From Neurospora tetraspora (Eukaryota; Ascomycota; Sordariomycetes; Sordariales; Sordariaceae): a stretch of DNA of 64,000 nt. Under the pieces are notes generated by a model. It was given only the letters and a program-made list of their open reading frames with translations. It was not told the DNA's origin and made no database searches. The position numbers were made by a program, and so were the translations under genes. Within the stretch, counting starts at the first letter, position 1, and the number at the start of each line of letters is the position of its first letter. The DNA lies in contig NW_026944383.1 of NCBI RefSeq assembly GCF_033439725.1, forward strand, positions 3,968,001 to 4,032,000. The letters are read 5' to 3'. Shown in pieces: positions 44,726-55,209 of this stretch.

Positions 44726-47700
44726 TTATTCTTGCTCTGTATCACTTCCATCCAGCGTGTCAACGTCACCGTTAGAGGTGTTGTCAGTGGCACCATCGGT
44801 GTCAGCTTGGTCCAAAGACCCGTACATCGCCTTGTACCGCGCGAGCTCGTCCATTTGTCCCTTGAGAGTGCTGAGAACATCGTTCATCGGCGCCCGAAGA
44901 TCGTTCAGCTTGGTGATTGGTCCGCTGCCGATTGCTATGTGGCGAACAGCGAGCGAAGTGATGCATGTCTGTGAATAGAAACATTAGTCTTTGAAGCTAT
45001 CGGGAGGGTCTCTCTGCTTGGGCTTAACATACCTCGATCCGGCTGATTTGGTGCTCCATAAAGTTAAGAAGAAAGTGGTCCGTAACCTCTCCCGCCCTTT
45101 GCTTCATGCGCTCCAATAGCTCGGTCTCTGGTGCCTGAAGTCCGCGGGCATTAGGCTCCTCGAGCGTGCTGCACAACATTTCAAGGCGCAGTGCAACACG
45201 CCACAACCCCCAGATCGTCTCCGGCTCGAACTGTATCTCGCTGTCGGGATGCATAGTCGCCGGCTTGGGCGCTGCAAGGGCGCCAGGGGGCTGCACTGCG
45301 GCCGGGTCCTGGGTACTCTCCGCATGGGCAAGGTGTTGTTCCGTTCTGCCCACAAGAGCATGAGGATATACTGAGTATACGAGCTCAGGATTCTCAAGAC
45401 CCTTGAGCTTCTTCTCGCCCATGTCCTTGACTTCGAACCCTTGACTGCTCAACGCCCGGAGCTCAGCCCGGATGGCCCTTGCAGTAGGATCATCCTCAAA
45501 GTAGTCCTCATCAACATCAACCGGCTCCTTGTAGGTTTCAAGGCATCGATGAATCTCCGTAATGAAATCCGACGACACAGTAATCTGCCCTCCGTCAGCG
45601 ACAGCGGAGATACGACTAGCCTTGTTCACCATGGGCCCATAGTAATCCATTCGTCTTGTGACCGGATCTGGCTCAGCTAGGGGCTCGCCCCAATGAGCAC
45701 CCATCCGAACTGAGAGACCTCTGGTGATGAGATTGTTGTTTCGGTCATAGGTGGGCTGACAGCTGCTGTTACTTAGTACTTCAGGAGGCCAATCCACTGT
45801 TAGCAGTTTCATTTGCACGGCAAAGCACCACAACAAGGCAGACGTAGCCGTGGGGAAAGAAACCATAAATGCGTCTCCTTCCGTCTTGACTTCGAAGCCA
45901 CCAATCATCCTGAGCTGTCGACGCATCACATCGTTGTGTAGCTTGATCGCCAACCTCATGGCTTCGGGATGGTTTTCCCATAGCTGCGTCGAGTTCTTGA
46001 TGTCGGTGAACACGATGGAGAGCTGGCCTGTTGGAGGCTTGACTTCCGCATCAAGGCGTATGAGATTAGAGTCCAGGGGTCCTTCGGCCCTCACCTTCCT
46101 TCTCTTGTTCCCGCTCGGCGGCGCATGACTAGGATCATCTTGCGGCATCGAGAAAGCAGAATTAAACTGTCCCTTGAATCGCTGCGCTTGTCGTTGCTTT
46201 AGGTTTGCGACGCCAATCATCATGATCAAGAGCTTGTTGGTTGACCCATAGGCTATCGCGAGGTCGCGAAGCTTCTGAGACGCCTGCATCAAATCGCTGC
46301 GACACTCACGCGCCACGTCCACGATGAGCTCTGGCCGAAGATACTCCCATAACTCTTTGCTGGCAATGAGCACCGTCTCATCTTTGTCGTCAATGGTGTG
46401 CTCGGTGATGTCAGGCGCTGCCTGCACCGCTGGTAACAGCTCGGTATAACCGAAAGCACGAGACACGTTGAGAGCATCGTTTAGTCGTCCATTGCGCGAA
46501 ACCCAGCCTCCGGCATTTCGAATGCGACTGCGCTCAACTGGATCCGCCGGGTCATGCTTTTTGGTCAGCATCTTGAAGGAACCGTTGGCCTGGATGAGCA
46601 TTCCCTGCACATCGCCAACGTTGGCAACGTACAGTTTCAGCTCGCTCAAATAAGCAACGGTGGCCACACAGCCCGAATTAAGGTCTTCTTTGGTCAGAAC
46701 CGTATGAGCGTAATTCCTGCCAGGGTGCGAGTCAAGCCCCCTTTCGTCTGCGCTGTTAGAGAGGCTCATCAAAAGCTTGTTGACCGACAAGAAAGTGCGT
46801 CTCAAGGCATCCACCGGAGTCTCGTTCGGCTTCCCCTTGACCTTCTCAAGCTCCAGTATGAAAAGTCTGCTAAACTCTTCATACAGAAATTTGGCAATCT
46901 TCGAACCACCAGTGCTGAGCTCCTTGCCATCGAACAAGGCCACGAGCGTATCGGTTTCCACAGAACCCAAGCGAGGCACGACGAGGTCGAAAAGAGACAA
47001 ATGCTCATTTTTGCCCAGCGTGTCGGCCATACCGTACGGTAGATAAGCACCGGCCTTCATTTCGGAGGTTCTGACACGGCGGTCTTCGGTTTGGTCAGGG
47101 ATGTTGGGTAAGGTATGGGTTACTTCCATCAACCCAAGCACACGAAGATTCATCAGCTTCGAGAAGTCTGTATCGGCAAAATCATCGTCTCTATAGCTCT
47201 GTGGTTGACGGTAATTGTTCTTGATCTCCAATCGCTTGTTGCCAGAAAGGTTCAGGTACCGCAGATCGCGGTTGAAATTCCAGTTCCAATCGTAGGGCAC
47301 GTTGGTAACGTTGTACTTCAGGTTATTGCTACTACAATCCAGAACCTGAAGCTTCCTCGCCCTCGATATTTCAGCCGGTAGGTTGATAAACTTGTTGCCG
47401 TTGATATGCAAAGTCTGCAAGAGACAGTGCTCCTCAAGGAAGTCCTCTGCAGGCAAACTAGTAAGTTCATTGCCAGAAAGATACAACTCCACGAGCTGAG
47501 GCCAAGACCTGATTGTCCCTTGGGGCATGTCGCTCAAATCGTTGATGGAAAGGTTCAGAACCCGAAGTTCAGGGAGGTGCTTGAGCTCCTCAAAGACGTC
47601 GTCATCTAGCTGGTTGTCCGCAAGATAGAGGTTCTTCAAAGATCCCGAAAACGTGTGGGTAAATCGGTAAGACAGACTGGAGTCTTTCCTAGGACCGTTG

Positions 47701-50700
47701 ATCGGGGTTATTACTCCAGTGCTGCTCTGCGTCGTAGTTCGTGACACTACGGAGGTCTTGCGCCCTCCCTTGCCATACAGCGATACCATGGAGCTCTTCC
47801 TATTGTCGGGTCCTGATGGCACGGGTGAAACGGCAACGCCGAGGAGTGTACTAGAAGCCTGACTAGGGCGCCGCGACGCATCCCCATTAAGGTCGTCCGT
47901 ACTGGGTGTCCGCGAAAGGAGCCCGTTCTTGTTGCCATTCGGGAAGGGATACGCACCCGGAGATGGGCTAGCTTCTCCTGGCGCTTGTGGCGCGCGCGAG
48001 GCGGGCTTGGGGAACTCTGTCAAGATGTTGGAGGATGCATTAAGATGTTCGAGCTTGTTCGCCCACCAAATCTCGTTCGGAAGTTTGCGTATGTTATTTC
48101 CGTGGACGTCTAACGTGCGGAGCTCCGTTAGGCAGCCGATTTCGGGAGGAAGCTCTCCTAGGTGGTTGTTCGCCATGCTGAGGTGGTCAAGTCTCTTAAG
48201 GTTACCGATTTGGTTTGGCAAGGAGACGAAGTAATTAGAATCGAGTATCAACCTCTCAAGGTTCATTAGGTTGTCGATTGATTCGTCAATGCTCGCTAAC
48301 TGGGCATTGGACAGGTTGAGGATCTTGAGGGTGGGAACAGGTGCTTTGACTTCAAACTTGACGATCGGATTCGAGTTGAGTTTTAAGCTTCGAAGTCTCT
48401 CAAATGACCCACTAAATTTGGAGATCTGGTTGTGATCGGCCGATAAGATCTCCAACCGAGGTAGGTCAGAAAGGACGTCGATGGTACTGATCTGGTTGTA
48501 TCTGATGTCCAACTCCCGAAGGCTGACTAGGTCCCTCACGCTCTCGGATATGGGCCCGGACAGTCGGTTGTTGGTGATAACGAACTTCTCAAGGTTTCTC
48601 AACTTCTCCAAGTTACCTGGAAGGTTGTTGATTGAATTGAAGCTCAGGTCGAGGTCGACGATGGTTTCCAGCTCACAGATGAACGATGGGAAGACGTCGA
48701 GGAAGTTGGAAGATATATTAAGTGTCCGCAGCGATTTATAGGCTCCAAGCGTAGGGGGTATACTGCGCAGACAGTTGTTGGCGAGGTTCAGCTTGAGCAG
48801 GCCTGTTAGCTTGCTCAGTTCGCTATGATCCAGATCCTGGAGGCGATTGTTTGACACATCTAGATAGGTAAGCTTGCTGGCCGTGGCGAAGCTCTTGGGT
48901 AAGGCCTGCGCTTCATTGTTGTTGTACTTGATGTCCCGAAGAGAAGTGCAAGCTTGTATGAAGTCTCTAGGGACATCTAAAGATAGGTTTCTGGACAGAT
49001 TGAGGGATACGATCTCTGCTGCCTTGCGATATAACGGTACCGGTATGGTTATTAGGTTGCGCCCAGACAGGTCAACATGATTGAGCTTCTGGTTCCTGAA
49101 GTTGATGTCCTGTGAGAGCAGATGCATGTCGGCCTCCTTCTCCTTGAGGAAAACCCATCGACAGATGTAACTGTTGTCTTCGCGACCGATTTCGTCAATG
49201 CCATCCTTTTCTTGGTAACCTATCTGCTGGAATAGTCGTTTTTGTATTCTCAAGGGTTGTTCGGCGCTATTCAAGACCCTGAACAAATCGTGCTTCTTGA
49301 TAAGGAGAGAGTAGCTGTCCTGAGCACCCGGAGGGAGATAAGTCTTTCTCGCCACTCCCATGATAACATCCTCAGCTGTCGCAGTCAAGGGCAGGGTGAG
49401 CGTAGTCCAGGTGCTATCTGACCTGAAGACACGAATGTAATAATTGCTTTTCTTCTCCTTTTCCTCGGTAGGTTGACGTGAGCTCAAGTCTTCATTTTCG
49501 ACGGCCTGAGGGGCGAGAGACTTTTTGTTGTCGCGCACTGCCCAACTGTCCGGGGCAGCCCATGCGCCCTCCGGCTCTGTCGTGATCGGGACGATCATCT
49601 TTTCTGATTCGCGCCGCGTGGAAAAGCTGTTGTCCAGGGGTGTCATGGGCTGAGGCTTGGTCAAAATGCCCTCCATATCATTGAGGTTCGTATCGAGATG
49701 ATAGACAGTTCCACCTCCCATGTGCGTGTCAGTGGGCCCAATCTCCTCGTCCATATCGTCTTGGGGCTGTTTGACGGAGCTCGTTTTCTTGGAGGTGAAG
49801 AGTTTCGTGGTGAATCCCGGCGCCGTCGTCTGGCGCACAAAGCCAGGGCGGACAGGAACAGGGACCTCTCGTTGCTCGCTAGGGTCCGAACCGTTGACAG
49901 ATGCTGGGTAGGTGGATTCGGCGGCGCGGGAAAGGTCCTGTCTCGACGGGCGGTGTACAAGAGTGTGGCTCGAGCCACTCCTAAGGCTGGAGCCATCTTC
50001 CTTGTCTTTGTTGTGCCGGCGGAAGCGACCCAAGAGACCCTTTTTGTGCGACGGAGCTGGAGATGATGTTCCATCGGAAATACTGGTGCCTTTGAGTCCC
50101 CGCGACGGCCCTGTCCAACTAGGAGCAGGACTCTGTGCGCGAGATCGGGTGCCCATCATAGAGCTGGAACCGTTGCGGTGATCCCTAGCGAAAGTGGCTG
50201 CCGAATCCTCCCTGCTAAGCGTTGGCCTCAATGTCCTTGGATCCTCGTTACTCTTGTTGTGTTTATGATGACCCGGTAGGTGCACGATGGAGTGACCTGA
50301 CCGGGCGGAAGACGATGTCTTTGGTGGGTTCTGGGAGCTGTCGATGTAACGATCGCGATCGGGGCCAGTGAGACTTGTTCGAACGGGTGCTTCGCCATAG
50401 CGAGCGATGTCCTGTGATTCGTGCAATGGTTAGTTACGACGAAAGCGATTACTCGTGTGATTATTACACGGATTGGTTTTTTTTTCAGGCAGGAGGAGTC
50501 CAGACAGGAGAATAGCAGGAAAGAGCGGATTTCTCGGGATTGGAGCTGGGCAACAATGACACCTCACTGGCAGGCTGTCGTTGTTATTGTGGTATAGAAG
50601 AATCCGCAGTCATTGCCAGGTTTGATGTGGTTGTTGTGAACTTAGCGACGGAAGATGGCAGGAGGGATCATCTCACCGCCGACATGTTGCAGGAAGCGTC

Positions 50701-51607
50701 AAACGAGCGTTGCGTTTGGAGCAAAGAGTGAACTAGACGGACGGCGGCCATTGCCAATGCTGATCCCACTGCCACTCATCCAATTCGCGATTCCTAAACG
50801 GGATAGCTCGGGGGTGGAGATGGATAAGAAAGAGAAGGCCAAAGATAAGATTTGGCGAGGCGTGGGAATGGGTACCTAGGTCTAGGGATACTAGTACTAC
50901 TAGTACTGTATCACCAGAATACCACTTTTTCATCGAAGAGGGGATGGAGGAGTAAATTACAAAAGGAGACAAAAATAGAGAGAGAAAGAGCGAGAGAGGC
51001 TATACATACGTCGGCTTCTTGGTACAGAAACGGCACAACCTCGGGCGCAGGCACTGGGGTTCGCGGTCTCGAGGGCACGGGCGAGGCATCCCTATCTCGC
51101 CCGCCAGCAGTCGAGACGGAGCCAAACTGATGATCGGTGGCATTGGAGTAGTTGCGGTCCCGGTGGGAGCGACCGCTGCCTAGGCTGTAAGAGTGCGATC
51201 GGTGTTCCTTCCCCGTGGACATGGGGCCCGAGTGACTCGGCTGGGGCAGGCTAATTTCCGACGAATCTCGGCCAGGCCAATCGTCCCGATCGCCAAAAAA
51301 CTGCTGGAGCTTCTGTAGCCCGCCCCGGGTCTTGGAAGTCCGCGACCCTTGGCTGCTCGCCGTCGTCGTGATGGAAGCAATCGACGGCCGCCGCTCGTCG
51401 TCGTAGTATGCCGAATCCGGAAACTCCATGCTGCCCGTCGACGCCTGCGATGGCCGCGCCGTCATGGGCCGGACCCCCGGCGACAGCTGCGATATTACCG
51501 ATAGATTATCCGTAGAGTCATTGAAGAAGCTGCCCATGGACATGCCGCCGCCGTTGTTGCCCCCCAGATACGGCGCGTACTGGCCGAGGTTGCTAAAGGC
51601 GCCCCCC

Positions 51608-51639
<32 letters not shown>

Positions 51640-52493
51640 CTGCTGACTGTGCGATGATGACGTTCGACTTCCGCCGCCCGTGGTATCCAACATGGCCGCC
51701 ATTTCACGGCGATATCCCCCCAGCTCGCTCATTCTGTGCTCGCGGATTGACGCATTGGACGGTGTAGTGGGCGACTGGGTCAGGCGCGATCCCCCCGAGC
51801 CCCCCGTGGGCGATACTTGTTGCTGTGGTTGTTGCTGCGTCGGCGTCTGCTGCGATTGATACGATTGAAGCGTGGCCTGTGACACTGAGTGCGACCGCGC
51901 CTGCGAATGCGGCGACTCGAAATCTCTCGATGACCTGCTGTAGATGGGCGGCCGACGCATGCACCCGTTAGTTTGAGCTACAGGAAGATAGGGCAAGAAC
52001 AGGCTTGACATGCAAATGGGCGCGCGGAAGGGACGGGGCGGCAAAGAAGGACGGGGTTTCCGGATAGTTGCGGTGACAGGACAGGACTGTGCAAGCAAGA
52101 CTGGGTAGGTATCCGTATCACAGAACCGCTCGGGGTCGTCGTCGGCATCACGCTGCGGCGTACACGACTCCCCCCCCCCCCCCCCCCTCACGAACCCCAC
52201 CAGGAAAACAGACTGCCTCTCGCTTCAACTCACCTCGCAAATTGGGTGCCGTCATCCGTCATCAAACGCGTCGGCGCGGGCCTGCGCGAACCCTGTGAGG
52301 CGGACCGAGATACATTTTGGTCGTTTTGGCTGCTGCTACTGCTGCCCGCTTGCGGCGGCGGGGACGGCGGTCGTGTCGTCGAGCTGCTGGTCGGCGTCAA
52401 GGGAAATGGCTTCGCCGTGATGCTGGATCGTGCGCTGTCGGTGCTGGAGCCCGTCATGGAGCCGAAGCGGGAGCCGCCCTCATTTCTCGTCAT
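44726..52493 (-). CDS. cyr1: Adenylate cyclase (fungal, RA-LRR-PP2C-CYC)
   Basis: Four exons in transcription order (52493-52234, 51937-51010, 50411-45033, 44968-44726) give 2269 residues, near the size of Neurospora cr-1. The product makes cAMP from ATP downstream of G-alpha and Ras for nutrient sensing and morphogenesis. Start MTRNEGGSRFG follows GTGACA. Residues 1-700: Ser/Gln/Pro-rich with a Q13 tract. About 716-796: Ras-association domain (NYYIRVFRSDSTWTTLTL). About 830-1500: some twenty leucine-rich repeats, with a Ser-rich insert. About 1520-1800: PP2C-like domain with VANVGDVQG but ALFDGKE instead of the DGH metal motif. About 1857-2080: class III cyclase catalytic domain starting LSIVFTDIKNSTQLWE (metal Asp), then EGDAFMVSFP and MGAHWGEP. 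The C-terminus should include the cyclase-associated-protein binding segment. Introns are 296, 598 and 64 nt. Ordering and phases (2, 0, 0) agree. Confidence 0.96.
51607..51645 (-). repeat. CAG/CAA repeat coding Q13 in adenylate cyclase
   Basis: Thirteen consecutive glutamine codons, a mix of CAG and CAA, in exon 2 near the adenylate cyclase N-terminus. CAA interruptions should reduce slippage. Confidence 0.95.
52170..52187. repeat. 18-base C tract in adenylate cyclase intron 1
   Basis: Eighteen consecutive C on the plus strand, so G18 in the pre-mRNA of adenylate cyclase, 47 nt downstream of the intron-1 donor. The length is prone to slippage and to sequencing error. Confidence 0.9.
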
Positions 52494-55209
52494 TGTCACC
52501 GGCGGGAGGCGAGCGGAACAAAGGTGCCGACTACTAGGAGACCACAGCCATTCCACGTGAGAATGGGGATGGCCAGTGTTTTCAGGTCATGGCCTTGCCC
52601 GATGCTAAGATGGCGGACGTGTCTGCAACAACCAAGGATGGGGACGTTGAATCCCGACAGCCCGAGACGTTGCTGGCGATATGCTGGTGTGTTGTTGAGA
52701 TGTTCAGCTGCTAATCTTGTGGGTGGCTAGGTCCGCGGCTGCTCTCTTTGCTGGGCCGGCAAAGTGATTCAACCGTCTTTTTTGCAGCGAATCGGAAATG
52801 GATCAGATGTCGATGTTCACCAGCAGGTGAGTAGTGGGCGTAGAGGTAGGGTGGTAGGTCACTGGCGTACGGGGAAAGGTAATGGAGAGCATGGGTGGGT
52901 GGACGGCGGACCGGGGGTGGTGGGTGAGAAAATGCTCCAGATGGTCCACCATCAGAAACTCGACAATATGTGTCCGGTCATCACTAGACACTAGTGGTCG
53001 GAATTTGGGGCTCCGTCAGTACTTTGGCAAAAGATTTGACGAGCGATTGGCCCCATGGCAAAGTCTGTAAAGTGCCTCAAAAAGAGCCAGAGGTACTCGG
53101 GTTTCTTGACCGAGTCGCTATGGTCGTGTAACGGTCCTGGACAGCATCACAAACACTGCCCTCTTCCATGAGGTACCGAGCGTGTGTGTGAGCCGCGTTA
53201 AGATAACAAGCCGGGCTGGGTCCGAAAGGTCCCCGGGCGGTAATATTGCCCATTGCAGACATGAGAAAGAAATGGGGGCTGACCAGCAAGTGTGAACATG
53301 AAGAGAGTTTACACTGTCCCTCTGGTTCTCTGGTTGTTGGTCAACCTCAGTCGGTTTCCAGGGCCCAAAGCCTTTCGGGGCTGCGGGTTGATAAGGTAAG
53401 AAAGTTGGCTGGGTTTCATTCAACTTTCGACTATCAGAGCCGCTTTAAGGAAACCCCCAATTGCTTTTTAGCACACATTTTCTCGTGTGGTTGAATATGA
53501 CTTTCATTTGATAGATATGTTTAGAGTATCAAACAAAGAAGACACAAGATACAGAACCTGCCGGTTCGGGCTTGTACTACCACCCCCATACGCCATCTCA
53601 GCCCTCTAGCGGTACCGCTCGAATTATCTCGGTGACAAAACAGAACATTGGGCAGTTCCCATCGCCAGTGAGGTGCATCAGAGAGGTTGCTGTGCGCCAA
53701 AGCACCCCAAAATTATCCATGTCAAGTCGGTTCGGATGCCAGTGTCAGGGCACGGATGGTGGGCACATCGGTGAGCCGCAGTGTACATCGCTTTGCAGGG
53801 GCCAGGCCGGGCAGCATCAACTCCGCTTGGGGGGTGTGCCCCGCAACCCTGTCGGCGTCTCAAGGGCTCATCTTGCCCTTGTGAAGCTCACGATGTTCCT
53901 GTTTTAAAGTTTGTTCAAGTCGCCAACGTCCAGTCGACGGGCGTCTAAAATCGGTGAATGTCGCAGTATTAACGCTTGAAAAGGCCTACTTAATGCCTAG
54001 ACTGTTACTCGACAGCTGTAGGGACCATGCAATGCCTCGAGGGTCTCAACGTGAGAACTGCATGACATGTACCTCTGTGCTGTGTAGCTTCATGGTTCCC
54101 GGCGCCCCGTTCGCCGTCGCTTGGTACCTCTACCCCGTAAAATAAGGGACCTTGCCTTATCATTAGCCCGCGGTTCAAAATAGCTACCCGAACACGTGTA
54201 GTGACGGGGTAGTTTAATAAAGTAGCCAGGCTTTCCGTTGTTGGGTAGCGGGATTGACCATTTCCACGATGTACCCCATCCCATCTTTTTCGTTGACTTT
54301 CCATCTTATTCATCTGCTCATCAAAAAGCTGAGGGTTGCTCACATACACAGTGAATCCGAGCCGATCCGTAGCTTTGCGCCAGTTCCTGGACATCTACAC
54401 TACACGCTTTTTATACAGAGAGAGGGGGGCTTTTTGCCTTGGCATCCCGTGATTCGATCTGACGATGGACCCGATGAATGGGTTCCCTTCCCGTGTCTCG
54501 CCACAGGTAGCCACGTTCGTCAGAATGGGTCTACAGGAAGACAGCTGTAGGAGAGGAGGGGTTTGTGAACATGTCTCAAGTCTTTGGGTAAAGAGCAGCT
54601 CATATGCCCGCAACAACTCCACGAAGACAGCAGCTGGCAATGACTCGGAACACCTACCGAGCTGAGGGGAAACAAAGTCTGGCCGTCTCGAGTGCATGAG
54701 GGACGAATGGGTTGCGACAGTTAACGTTCGCAGATCATGTTTTGAAGAGTCGTAGCTTCATTTAGTTTCATAAAGTGGTAGTGCCGCAATTGCGGAGCAG
54801 TGAATCTGATATGTGACTTCGCATGTTTCTATCCTGAAACAAATGGAAACATCTACAAACAGAAGCCGTTTCTTCCAACTCCCTTCTAACCAGCGGATTA
54901 CATGGCGACCCGGCAGAAACCGAGTATGTTTTGCGAAGCGAAAAAGGCCTTGGGGATAAAACACCGATGTAAGCCCATGGACAGGAGAAAGCCCCATGAA
55001 GCATCGAAGAGGAAGAAAAAAAAAAGGAAAAAAAATTGTCCAGTTCACAGATGTTCTGTCTGCTCCTCCCAGTACATGCCGTTCGTGTGAAAATCGGCGC
55101 GCTTGAGCCCCGTCGGTAATACTTCCGACGAACAAAACCCTCCAGGCTAAGGATCTAGTGACTCGGGGATTATTTTCAAGCGGGCTCCCAGAGGAACGGG
55201 CGTTGATCA
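52494..55209. other. Intergenic, adenylate cyclase upstream region
   Basis: A 2.7-kb gap between two minus-strand genes: promoter and leader of adenylate cyclase on the left and the 3' UTR of the RTC4 gene on the right. The frame is open for 21 codons upstream of the adenylate cyclase ATG to another ATG at 52556. No other gene recognised; an A-rich patch lies at about 55012-55036. Confidence 0.45.
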
